From RUG626 sp051866775 (GTDB lineage Bacteria; Bacillota; Clostridia; Oscillospirales; Oscillospiraceae): DNA of 64,000 nucleotides. Both the position numbers and the translations under genes were made by a program. The DNA is taken from assembly GCA_051866775.1 (NCBI GenBank), contig JBJDXR010000038.1:24666-88665 (forward strand). Direction: 5' to 3'. Shown here one piece after another: positions 34,044 to 42,032 of this stretch (position 1 is the first letter of the stretch; the number at the start of each line of letters is the position of its first letter). The notes beneath the pieces were generated by a model. The model was given only the letters and a program-made list of their open reading frames with translations. It had not been told where the DNA came from and searched no databases.

Positions 34044-36473
34044 TTATCTCTGCTCGTTAACGTAGATGCTGACGCGGCTCTGGATGAGCTTTGCGACTTC
34101 CTCGGCCGATTTCTGCCCGGCGTAGAACGCCGCAACATCCTCAGTTATCACCTGATAGAGCGTATCGTCATACTCATAGATGCTCTCAGTGGAATTTATA
34201 AGCTCCATGAGAACATCACGGTCCTCCTCGCTCATGGCATAGATATATATCACATCGTCCTCGCCTTCGCCTATCCACCAGCCGCCGCGGTCCTGCTCCA
34301 CCTGCTCGCCGGTCACGGGATCGGTGTAGTATATGGGCGTCATGGCATCAGTAAGCTTTGCGTCAAACGCGGCCTTGTTTGTGGGGAAGCTCCATACGTT
34401 GTCGGTCTGGTAATCCTCCGTAAGGAAGGTGCGTATAAACTCCCACGCGCCATCCTTATTCTTGCAGGTGGAGGACATCGCAAGGCCGCTGTTTATATTA
34501 AACGCCGAACCGTTGCCGTGACCCGTGGGGAAGCCTACGAAGGTCACCTCTCCGCCGAACATCTTCCTCAGCATCTGTATGGAATCAAAATCAGATATAT
34601 ACTGGACTGAGAGCATCTGTCTTCCGGACATGAGCTTTGTGTACTCGCTCTCGTACACATAATCATCGCCATAATAGGACTCCCAGTCAAATGTCTCGGG
34701 GAAGAGTTGTGTGAAATTAAGTACATCAATGAATTCCTGACTGTCAAAGCTGCACTTGCCGGTCTCCCAATCCACAAGGTCGCCCAGCATGGAGTAGCAG
34801 CAGTAGCGCATAACGGTGTCCTTAGTGGTGGATTCGTCAAATACGTTGGCGCCCTCGGGCATATTGCTGTAAGCGGTCATCAGGTCGTCAAGGGTCCAGC
34901 CCATCTTATCTCCGACTATAGACGGCGCGCCGACGACCGTCTGGATAGAAAAGCCCGGGACTATATAATAGAGCTTCCCGTCGCTCTCCATGGCTTTGAA
35001 CACCTGCTCAACCAGCCCTTCACGTCCGCCGATCTCTGTATCCTGCTCAATATACGGCCAAAGGTCCTCAAGCAGGCCCTTTGCGGCATAACGGTCTATA
35101 GGCAGGTTGTCAGTATCCAGAATGTCCGGCACGTCGCCGCTGAGTATCTCGGTGGTGAGCTTCGTAAGTCCGGCCTGATAGTCGTTCTCGGTGTTATACT
35201 CCGAATAATCCTGTACCTCGATGCGGTAATTTGCATTTGATTTATTAAACTTAATTATCTCGCTGCGGATGTTGTAGTCTATGTACATACATGCGTATGT
35301 AAGTATAGTCTTCTGCTGGACTGTGGAGGCGTCGGTCTTTGTAAGCGTCACGATCTCGCTTTCATAGCCGTTCTCAGTCCACTCCTGAGATATTGCGCAG
35401 AACCTGCCATCCTCAAGCGCGGTGACGCTGCTCAAATTGTTGCTGTCCACGTCGCAGCTCAGCCAGGAAAACAGCTTTGTACTCTCCTCCGTCTCAAAAT
35501 TGAAGCCGTACATACTGTCGCCGTTCTGATAGTATATATCATAGTCCCCGCTGCCCTGATAGAAGTTATATGCGTTGTAAGGAGCGCTGACAGGCTCTCC
35601 AAAGCTCTTATTCGCCACGTCTATGGGCGTGAACTGGGACTTGGTCTTCTCCTCAGCCTCATCCCAAGTGCTGGTGAACACCGCGGTGCGGCCATCCGGC
35701 AGATTCACAAAGCTCTGTATCCAGTCCTCTGTCTCAATCTTCGTCACATCGCCCTCCGGGCTTAGCACATATATGAAGTTATCCCCGGTGGATATGTAGA
35801 GGTTCCCGTCATTTCCTGCGGTCATATTGTTCACATAGAAGTAATCGGCATCGCTGCTCCTAAGCTGGCTGGTATCAATCGACGAAACCTCCGTACCGGT
35901 GTTATCCAGCTTGCGGATCATATACGTATCCTCTCCGTTTACATAATAATTCCATTTGCTGTCCGTAGTCTCATCAAAATCCTCCGGAAGGTCAAAGGAA
36001 TAGGTGTATAGGTTTTCCAGCACCCAGATGTAGCCGTCCTTATCTATGCACATCTGCTGCATATAGGAGCTGCCCTCCATGCCCTCAGGTATCTCGGGAG
36101 CCTTGTAATTTGTAAGCTGCGTAAAGCCCGCAGACGGATCCTCCATAACAAAGAGTCCCTGTTCGTAGACATCATATTCATAGCTTTGGCCCGTGGTGGG
36201 ATCCGTCTCAGTCTCCTTACCGGAGATATATGACGCCGCCACATAGAGCTTGCCGTCATACCATACAGTGCTGCTAAAGTACTGCATATCCTTATTGTCT
36301 ACGTCCTGAAAGTCCGCCACATAGACATACTCGGGGTTCGTCTTGTCCCCGTTCGGAGTGCCGGAGCCGCCCTCTCCGTTTTCTCCGCCGTTTTTTCCCG
36401 AACAGCCCGCAAGCGCCGTCAGCATAAGTGCCAGCGCCATGAGCAGTGTCAGGAGCCTCTTGCTTTTTCTCAT
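34044..36473 (-). CDS. Large solute-binding lipoprotein with N-terminal propeller-like region
   Basis: An 809-residue lipoprotein (lipobox ALAGC, Cys24, then a Gly/Asn/Glu-rich linker). Residues about 50-385 consist of repeated beta-rich units with YVYVADFQD, GKLYVAASY, GYIWVLENLYTY, GNLYISTGDNFIYVLS, GRTAVFTST and GRFCAIS, which look like blades of a beta-propeller. Residues about 395-809 resemble a sugar-type solute-binding protein (NIRSEIIKFNKSNANYRIEVQD, later GGEVTFVGFPTGHGNGSAFNI). Ordinary binding proteins are 400-450 residues, so this is about double. GGAGG is eight bases before the ATG. First gene of the operon; its ligand, probably a glycan or glycoconjugate, is inferred only. Confidence 0.8.
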   Translation of the reverse strand: MRKSKRLLTLLMALALMLTALAGCSGKNGGENGEGGSGTPNGDKTNPEYVYVADFQDVDNKDMQYFSSTVWYDGKLYVAASYISGKETETDPTTGQSYEYDVYEQGLFVMEDPSAGFTQLTNYKAPEIPEGMEGSSYMQQMCIDKDGYIWVLENLYTYSFDLPEDFDETTDSKWNYYVNGEDTYMIRKLDNTGTEVSSIDTSQLRSSDADYFYVNNMTAGNDGNLYISTGDNFIYVLSPEGDVTKIETEDWIQSFVNLPDGRTAVFTSTWDEAEEKTKSQFTPIDVANKSFGEPVSAPYNAYNFYQGSGDYDIYYQNGDSMYGFNFETEESTKLFSWLSCDVDSNNLSSVTALEDGRFCAISQEWTENGYESEIVTLTKTDASTVQQKTILTYACMYIDYNIRSEIIKFNKSNANYRIEVQDYSEYNTENDYQAGLTKLTTEILSGDVPDILDTDNLPIDRYAAKGLLEDLWPYIEQDTEIGGREGLVEQVFKAMESDGKLYYIVPGFSIQTVVGAPSIVGDKMGWTLDDLMTAYSNMPEGANVFDESTTKDTVMRYCCYSMLGDLVDWETGKCSFDSQEFIDVLNFTQLFPETFDWESYYGDDYVYESEYTKLMSGRQMLSVQYISDFDSIQMLRKMFGGEVTFVGFPTGHGNGSAFNINSGLAMSSTCKNKDGAWEFIRTFLTEDYQTDNVWSFPTNKAAFDAKLTDAMTPIYYTDPVTGEQVEQDRGGWWIGEGEDDVIYIYAMSEEDRDVLMELINSTESIYEYDDTLYQVITEDVAAFYAGQKSAEEVAKLIQSRVSIYVNEQR

Positions 36474-36831
36474 TATGTAATCCTCCTAATGATTTTACCG
36501 TAAAACCGTCTCGGGGCTGTCATATTTTAGACGGTTTCACTCTCTTTTTTGTTCCAAAAAGGTGGAAAAATATTGCGACATTTTTCACCCCGCAGAACGA
36601 AGTATAACCCGGTAAGCGAGAATATTCTGCTACAAACTTGCATCTAAAAAGCATCAATTTAATTAAAAATTGTAACACTGCCGATACTGCTGAAAACAAT
36701 ACATCCCCGCTGCTTAATATGCGCACAGCTCCGGCGGTAAAACCGGCAGCGCAGATATTATACCGCTTACACCCGCAGGATACATTATATCAGAAATAAA
36801 GCACACCGACCATTAATGTTTTCTTAAGATA
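36474..36831 (-). promoter_or_regulatory. Leader and promoter region of the transport operon
   Basis: This 358-bp gap holds no gene I can support. On the minus strand, TATACT at 36606-36601 is the best -10 near the operon, without a good -35. Between it and the start codon is an inverted repeat, AAACCGTCT/AGACGGTTT (36503-36511 and 36529-36537), which could be an operator or a leader hairpin. A further TATAAT-like element lies near the sirtuin gene end. Confidence 0.4.
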
Positions 36832-37551
36832 TCACCGAAGCTCTGAAAACACCTTGCCTATGCTGTCGGCTATGAGCAGGTCCGCCTTCCCGTCAAGCTG
36901 CGTGGGGCTTTTATTTATGAGTACGAGTCTGCTTCCCCTATAGTAATCCACAAGCCCAGCCGCGGGATAGACGGCAAGCGATGTGCCGCCGACTATGAGC
37001 ATATCGGCCTTTCGTATATGCTCCACTGCGCGGGTAAGGGTCCTGTTATCAAGCATCTCCCCGTAGAGGACGATATCCGGGCGCACTATACCGCCGCAGT
37101 GGCACCGGGGCACGTCGGAGGCGTTCTGTACAAAGTCCCCGTCAAATCTCCTGCCGCATCTCACACAGTAATTCTTAAGCAGTGTTCCGTGAAGCTCAAG
37201 GACGTTTTCGCTGCCTGCAGCCTGATGGAGTCCGTCGATATTCTGGGTGATGACCGCCGTGAGCTTTCCCCGTTTTTCAAGCTCCGCCAGATACTTATGC
37301 GCGGCGTTTGGCTTTGCCCCCTTTATAACCAGCTTATCCCGGTAAAACCTGTAAAACTCCTGAGGTCTCCTCTCAAAAAAGTCTCCGCTCAAAATAGTCT
37401 CCGGCGGATAATCGTACTTCTGATTATAAAGGCCGTCGGCGCTCCTGAAATCCGGGATCCCGCTCTCCGTGGAAACGCCCGCCCCGCCGAAAAACACTAT
37501 CCTCTCGCTGTCATCTATAAGCTGCTGGAGCCGCGATACTTTATCCTCCAT
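36832..37551 (-). CDS. cobB: Sir2-family NAD-dependent protein deacylase
   Basis: A 239-residue sirtuin. NAD-binding motifs are GAGVSTESGIPDFRS near 20-34 and TQNIDGLH near 101-108; the catalytic His is in ELHGTL. Zinc is held by YCVRC and RCHCGG (four cysteines). It removes acetyl or other acyl groups from protein lysines, producing nicotinamide and O-acyl-ADP-ribose. The ATG has GGAGGG at eight bases. Monocistronic, with a terminator-like hairpin in its leader. Confidence 0.94.
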   Translation of the reverse strand: MEDKVSRLQQLIDDSERIVFFGGAGVSTESGIPDFRSADGLYNQKYDYPPETILSGDFFERRPQEFYRFYRDKLVIKGAKPNAAHKYLAELEKRGKLTAVITQNIDGLHQAAGSENVLELHGTLLKNYCVRCGRRFDGDFVQNASDVPRCHCGGIVRPDIVLYGEMLDNRTLTRAVEHIRKADMLIVGGTSLAVYPAAGLVDYYRGSRLVLINKSPTQLDGKADLLIADSIGKVFSELR

Positions 37552-37565
37552 TGTAATACCCTCCT

Positions 37566-37593
37566 AAAAAACTGCCGCGCCTGTGGGCGCGGC
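37566..37593 (-). promoter_or_regulatory. Terminator-like hairpin directly before the sirtuin ribosome binding site
   Basis: On the minus strand, GCCGCGCC-CACA-GGCGCGGC is followed by AGTTTTTTAGGAGG. The T-run ends at the Shine-Dalgarno of cobB, 15 bp from the ATG. guaB upstream already has its own terminator at 37741-37772, so this one acts either as an attenuator or as the end of a small transcript from the 150-bp gap. Confidence 0.6.
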
Positions 37594-37740
37594 GCTCATA
37601 TACGATTATAATCAATTTAAATCATAAAGGCTATAGTGTAGTATAAATATCCCCCAATATAATTTCAGCGGATTACAAGCATCAGTATATCACAGATCTT
37701 CACAGCGCAGGTAAAACGCGCAAAATACCGTGTCCGTACG

Positions 37741-37772
37741 AAAAATAAAAGCCCCGCCATAAGGCGGGGCTT
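37741..37772 (-). terminator. Intrinsic terminator of guaB
   Basis: On the minus strand, AAGCCCCGCC-TTAT-GGCGGGGCTT is followed by TTATTTTT, just past the guaB stop codon. Confidence 0.9.
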
Positions 37773-37779
37773 AACAGCT

Positions 37780-39291
37780 TTATTTCTTGGCAGGGTTTAT
37801 GGTGTTTTCCTTGAGCACCACGTCGTGAGCGCCGCCCTCCACAATACTTGTCGCGGATACCAGCGTCAGCTTCGCTTTCTTCTGAAGCTCCGGAATCGTG
37901 ATCGCGCCGCAGTTGCACATGGTATGGCGCACCTTGCTGAGGGTAAGGGCCACGTTGTCATGAAGTGAGCCGGCGTAGGGCACATAGGAATCAACGCCCT
38001 CCTCGAAGGCCATTCCGGCCTTGCCGCCCACATCATACCGCTGCCAGTTGCGGGCACGCGCCGAGCCTTCGCCCCAATATTCCTTCATGTAGCTGCCGCC
38101 TATAGACACACGCCTTGAGGGGCTTTCATCAAAGCGGGCAAAATACCTGCCCAGCATCAGGAAATCAGCGCCCATGGCCAGCGCCAGCGTGAAGTGATAG
38201 TCATGAACTATACCGCCGTCGGAGCAGACCGGGATATATACCCCTGTCTCTTCAAAATACTTGTCCCTCTCACGGCATACGTCTATAAGCGCGGTAGCCT
38301 GTCCGCGGCCGATGCCCTTCTGCTCCCTGGTTATGCAGATGGAGCCGCCGCCGATACCGACTTTCACGAAATCAGCGCCGCAGTCGGCAAGGAACCTAAA
38401 TCCCTCGCCATCTACCACATTGCCTGCGCCGACCTTTACGGAATCGCCGTAATTTTCGCGCACCCATGCCAAAGTGCGCTTCTGCCACTCACTGAAGCCC
38501 TCGGAGGAATCGATGCACAGTACGTCCGCTCCGGCATTTACAAGGGCCGGGACGCGCTCGGCGTAATCGCGCGTGTTAATTCCCGCTCCGACGACATATT
38601 TCTTGTGCTTATCAAGCAGCTCAAGAGGATTTTCCTTATGGGAGGAATAGTCCTTTCTGAATACAAAGTACTGGAGGTTCCCGTTCTCGTCCACAATGGG
38701 AAGGGCATTGATCTTGTTCTCCCAGATTATGTCGTTTGCTTCCTTAAGGGTTGTATCCTTCGGCGCGACCACAAGTCTGGAGAGCGGCGTCATAAAGGTT
38801 TCTACAAGCTCCTCACCTGTCATTCGGCTAAGACGGTAATCACGCTTTGTGACAATTCCAAGGAGCCTGCCGTTGGGCGTTCCGTCCTCGGTGACCGCAA
38901 CCGTTGAATGGCTCTTTGCCTGAATGGTCTCCAACAGGTGATTCAGCGTATCGGTGGGCTTTACGTTTGAATCGCTTATAACGAAGCCGGCCTTGTACGC
39001 CTTGGCTCTGGCGACCATGGCCGCCTGGCTCTCTATGGTCTGGGAACCGAAGATAAAGGACACTCCGCCCTCTCTGGCAAGTGCCACGGCCATATTGTCA
39101 TCGGATACAGCCTGCATAACGGCAGATGTCATGGGTATGTTCATGCTAAGCGCCGGCTCCTCGCCCTTCTTAAATTTGACAAGGGGCGTCCTCAGGCTTA
39201 CGTTATCGGGAATGCATTCGGGGCCGGAATAGCCCGGCACCAGCAGATACTCGCTGAATGTACGTGAAGGCTCCTCATAAATAAACGCCAT
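37780..39291 (-). CDS. guaB: IMP dehydrogenase, Tritrichomonas foetus-like type
   Basis: A 503-residue IMP dehydrogenase (IMP + NAD+ to XMP + NADH, the first step to GMP). A two-CBS Bateman domain lies at about 110-215 (SDSNVKPTDT, TVAVTEDGTPNGRLLGIVTKRD). The catalytic Cys319 is in GGGSICITREQKG, and flap residues Arg418-Tyr419 are in WQRYDVGG. The length and the numbering of Cys319, Arg418 and Tyr419 are the same as I recall for the T. foetus enzyme, with long identical stretches. Most bacterial IMPDHs instead have GPGSICTTR. The ATG at 39291 has GGAGG eight bases upstream. Monocistronic. Confidence 0.95.
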   Translation of the reverse strand: MAFIYEEPSRTFSEYLLVPGYSGPECIPDNVSLRTPLVKFKKGEEPALSMNIPMTSAVMQAVSDDNMAVALAREGGVSFIFGSQTIESQAAMVARAKAYKAGFVISDSNVKPTDTLNHLLETIQAKSHSTVAVTEDGTPNGRLLGIVTKRDYRLSRMTGEELVETFMTPLSRLVVAPKDTTLKEANDIIWENKINALPIVDENGNLQYFVFRKDYSSHKENPLELLDKHKKYVVGAGINTRDYAERVPALVNAGADVLCIDSSEGFSEWQKRTLAWVRENYGDSVKVGAGNVVDGEGFRFLADCGADFVKVGIGGGSICITREQKGIGRGQATALIDVCRERDKYFEETGVYIPVCSDGGIVHDYHFTLALAMGADFLMLGRYFARFDESPSRRVSIGGSYMKEYWGEGSARARNWQRYDVGGKAGMAFEEGVDSYVPYAGSLHDNVALTLSKVRHTMCNCGAITIPELQKKAKLTLVSATSIVEGGAHDVVLKENTINPAKK

Positions 39292-39310
39292 ATAATATCC
39301 TCCCACATTA

Positions 39311-39326
39311 TATTAATATATTAATA
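39311..39326. promoter_or_regulatory. 16-bp AT palindrome upstream of guaB
   Basis: Perfect palindrome TATTAATATATTAATA starting 20 bp before the guaB start codon; an operator or part of the promoter. No purine riboswitch was seen in the 95-bp gap. Confidence 0.4.
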
Positions 39327-39386
39327 TCTGATTGTTAAGTTAAACGGTATGTTAACACCGGCAAACCCTGCTGTCAAGCAAAAAAG

Positions 39387-40220
39387 CTACATACTGCCTG
39401 AGCGCTGGTAATAGAACATATACTGCTGTGCAAGGCCCGCGTTATCCCCAAAAACCGCCGGATCAAGCCCGTCGGGATAATGCTCCCCAATGGCCTTTTT
39501 CATCCACACATCGATGGGAAACGCGCTTGTAAGCCGCAGTGAAAACAGTATGACGCAGTTTGCAACCTTCTCACCGATCCCCGGCATGGCCATAAGCGCC
39601 TTTCTGGCAGAGGTGACGTCCGTCTTTGACAGCGCTTCAAGGTCAAGCTCCCCGGAAGCCACAGCCCTTGCCGCGGCGATTATGTAAGGTGCCCTGTAGC
39701 CTGCTCTCAGCGGCGTAAGGTCGCTCTCCCGAAGCCCGGCTATGGCCGAGGCCTCCGGGAAGGTGTAATAGGTTTCCCCGTCAAGGTATGTCTGCTCCCC
39801 GAACTCACGGCACAGGGTCTCAACTATTTTCTTTATTCGCGGGATATTATTGCACTGGGAGATTAGAAATGAGCACAGCGTCTCCCATCTGTCCTGATTT
39901 AATATCCTTATGCCGGCGCCGAATTCCGAGGCCCTGCGCATATAGTCATCAATGCATACGCTCTCTCTCAGCACCCTGTAATCCCGGTCAAGATCAAAGT
40001 AGCCTCTCCAAATATTCTGGAAATCAGACTCATCTCCCGTAATAAAGAGCCTGTCCCCCTCGCGTCTTACACGGGCGGCCCTGCCCATGGCAACCCCGGT
40101 ATAGGAGCCGTCGGGATTTTCATTCCACCGGAAGCACTGGCCGCACTCAAATATTTTTTTAAGATCAAAATCGTCAAGGGTCTTTATCTCAAATTCACAG
40201 CTCTGCTCTGCGCACTGCAT
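39387..40220 (-). CDS. ogg: 8-oxoguanine DNA glycosylase/AP lyase (Ogg1 type)
   Basis: A 277-residue base-excision repair enzyme. An N-terminal OGG domain (about 10-115; FECGQCFRWNENPDGSYTGVA) precedes the HhH-GPD domain, where MPGIGEKVANCVILFSL provides the hairpin and the catalytic Lys, and FPIDVWMKKA the catalytic Asp. It excises 8-oxoguanine paired with C and cuts the strand. The start at 40220 has GGAG six bases upstream; an in-frame extension upstream is not used. Also called DNA-3-methyladenine glycosylase family in automatic annotation, but the OGG N domain decides. Confidence 0.9.
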   Translation of the reverse strand: MQCAEQSCEFEIKTLDDFDLKKIFECGQCFRWNENPDGSYTGVAMGRAARVRREGDRLFITGDESDFQNIWRGYFDLDRDYRVLRESVCIDDYMRRASEFGAGIRILNQDRWETLCSFLISQCNNIPRIKKIVETLCREFGEQTYLDGETYYTFPEASAIAGLRESDLTPLRAGYRAPYIIAAARAVASGELDLEALSKTDVTSARKALMAMPGIGEKVANCVILFSLRLTSAFPIDVWMKKAIGEHYPDGLDPAVFGDNAGLAQQYMFYYQRSGSM

Positions 40221-40342
40221 ATTAATCTCCGTTCTTCCGACCGCATTTATAGTATTATACCATCGTGTGCCATCAAAGTAAACGCGCCCCCTCGGCAAAT
40301 TTTGAACATCGGGAGAAGTTTTTTTTGTGCTTTTTCTCAAAA

Positions 40343-40375
40343 TAGCAGGAGGCCGGAAAATCCGGCCTCCTGCTA
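40343..40375 (-). terminator. Intrinsic terminator of kdgK
   Basis: A perfect 15-bp stem (TAGCAGGAGGCCGGA and complement) with a three-base loop, followed on the minus strand by TTTTGAGAAAAA. Confidence 0.88.
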
Positions 40376-40403
40376 CTATAGAAACTTTTATGAGGTAAAG
40401 AAG

Positions 40404-41426
40404 TTATCTCTGTACTCTGCCGCTGCCGTCTCCGCCGGCAAGCTTCTGCACCTCGGAAACGCCTACCATGTTGTAGTCGCCCTCTATGGAGTGCTTCAGG
40501 GCAGATGCCGCCACTGCAAACTCAATGGCTGACTGTGTATCGTAACCGTTAAGCAGCGCATAGATAAGGCCGCCGCCGAAGGAATCGCCGCCGCCGACCC
40601 TGTCGACTATGTGCAGGTGATACTCCTTGGAGAAGCAGTAGTTCTCGCCGTCGTAGAGCATTCCTGCCCAGTCGTTGTCGCTTGCGGAGATGGAGGTGCG
40701 CAGTGTGATTGCCACCTTCTTAAAGCCAAACTTGTCCATCAGCTGCTTAGCCACGGACTTGTAGCCCTCTTTATTAAGCTTTCCGCCGTAGATATCGGTG
40801 TTTTCAGCCTCAATACCGAATACGTCCTTGGCATCCTCCTCGTTGGAGATGCAGACGTCCACATATTGGCACAGCTCCGTCATAGCCTCACGGGCCTGCT
40901 CTCTTGTCCAGAGCTTGCCGCGGTAATTGAGGTCGCAGGAAACCGTAATGCCCTTGGCCTTAGCCGCCTTGCAGGCCTCCTTGCATATCTCAACAACGTT
41001 CGGCCCAAGTGCCGGGGTGATACCGGTGAAGTGGAACCACTCAGCACCGTCAAAAATCTCATCCCAATTAAAATCAGAGGTGACGGCCTCCTGAATAGCG
41101 GAGTGTGCGCGGTCATAAATGACCACAGAACCGCGCTGGGAAGCACCCTTCTCAAGATAGTAAATTCCAACACGGTCACCGCCGCGGACTATCTTGCTGG
41201 TGTCAACTCCATACTTGCGCAGACTGTTGACAGCTGCCTGACCTATCTGATGTGTCGGAAGCTTTGTTACAAACGCTGCGTCGACGCCGAAGTTTGCAAG
41301 CGACACTGCAACGTTCGCCTCTCCTCCGCCAAAGGTGGCGCCGTAGGTGTCCGCCTGAACGAAGCGGTAATAGCCTTCCGGAGCAAGGCGGAGCATAAGC
41401 TCTCCAAATGTAACAACTTTGCTCAT
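40404..41426 (-). CDS. kdgK: PfkB-family sugar kinase, 2-keto-3-deoxygluconate kinase-like
   Basis: A 340-residue ribokinase-family enzyme. The N-terminal GELMLRL and FGGGEANVAVSLANFG motifs and the C-terminal signature DRVGGGDSFGGGLIYALL (catalytic Asp in GGD) are clear. KDG kinases phosphorylate 2-dehydro-3-deoxygluconate; in this cluster with a ketose 3-epimerase, a ketohexose such as fructose or allulose is an alternative substrate. AAGGAGG is nine bases before the ATG. Its promoter and an operator-like site lie upstream. Confidence 0.85.
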   Translation of the reverse strand: MSKVVTFGELMLRLAPEGYYRFVQADTYGATFGGGEANVAVSLANFGVDAAFVTKLPTHQIGQAAVNSLRKYGVDTSKIVRGGDRVGIYYLEKGASQRGSVVIYDRAHSAIQEAVTSDFNWDEIFDGAEWFHFTGITPALGPNVVEICKEACKAAKAKGITVSCDLNYRGKLWTREQAREAMTELCQYVDVCISNEEDAKDVFGIEAENTDIYGGKLNKEGYKSVAKQLMDKFGFKKVAITLRTSISASDNDWAGMLYDGENYCFSKEYHLHIVDRVGGGDSFGGGLIYALLNGYDTQSAIEFAVAASALKHSIEGDYNMVGVSEVQKLAGGDGSGRVQR

Positions 41427-41525
41427 TTTTATTAACCTCCTTATAATTTTTATCCCGTCAAGGGAAACAATTACGTGGAATAAGCAATACCGGCCGTACA
41501 TGGGACCGACCATAGCTTTGATGCT

Positions 41526-41554
41526 AGAATAATATCGCCGAAGGAATTTGTCAA
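41526..41554 (-). promoter_or_regulatory. Promoter of kdgK
   Basis: On the minus strand, TTGACA (41554-41549) and TATTCT (41531-41526) are 17 nt apart, giving a leader of about 93 nt. Confidence 0.75.
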
Positions 41555-41585
41555 TGCTCCTTCCCCCGAAAAGGGCGCCCGTCGC

Positions 41586-41599
41586 GGAACCGGTAACAC
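41586..41599. promoter_or_regulatory. LacI-type operator candidate upstream of kdgK
   Basis: GGAACCGGTAACAC, identical at 13 of 14 positions to the site at 43016-43029. It lies 32 bp upstream of the kdgK -35. Confidence 0.55.
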
Positions 41600-41636
41600 C
41601 CAGTTTATTCCATAACTTTTGGGCGGTACAAGCGAT

Positions 41637-42029
41637 TTAAAGGTTTTCTACTATCTCCAGCCGTTCCCCGTCAGGTCCGTTAAAAAATATCCACTTGGAG
41701 CCATTTTCAAAAACGCACGGGACACATTCGTATGACCCCTCGTCGAATCTCACGCCCTTGGCCTCAAGATCGGCTTTGACCTGCTCAAGGTTTGTGACCT
41801 TCATCGCCAGATGGTCAAAGCTCCCCGCGGGACGGTCCCCAAGCCCCGGTATCTGCACTATCTCGATCTGTGCGCCGCCGTTCTGCATAAATACCATCCT
41901 CACCTTGCCGTTCATGGTGTCCCAGATCACCTCAAAGCCCAGAATATCTCTGTAAAACTCAAGTGACCTTTGGGCGTCTTTAACAAAAAGCCCTACGTGT
42001 GCGACGCCTTCAATTTTAGCTTCTTTCAT
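41637..42029 (-). CDS. VOC-superfamily (glyoxalase-like) protein
   Basis: A 130-residue single-chain protein with two beta-alpha-beta-beta-beta units. Possible metal ligands are His11 (GVAHVGLFVKD), His in SFDHLAMKV and Glu in GERLEIVE. The family covers glyoxalase I, epimerases and ring-cleaving dioxygenases; the reaction is not predictable. It starts 3 bp after the D-allulose 3-epimerase-like gene and is clearly in its operon, so a sugar-derived substrate is likely. Confidence 0.8.
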   Translation of the reverse strand: MKEAKIEGVAHVGLFVKDAQRSLEFYRDILGFEVIWDTMNGKVRMVFMQNGGAQIEIVQIPGLGDRPAGSFDHLAMKVTNLEQVKADLEAKGVRFDEGSYECVPCVFENGSKWIFFNGPDGERLEIVENL

Positions 42030-42032
42030 CTT

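Noticed and set aside
33957..34610. 217-codon plus-strand frame
   Set aside because: Antisense to the end of the solute-binding protein gene and across the intercistronic hairpin.
36520..36726. 68-codon minus-strand frame in the transport operon leader
   Set aside because: It crosses the probable -10 element, has no ribosome binding site and no recognisable sequence.
39292..39386. Purine riboswitch upstream of guaB
   Set aside because: The gap is AT-rich and lacks the conserved core and terminator hairpin; only short palindromes are visible.
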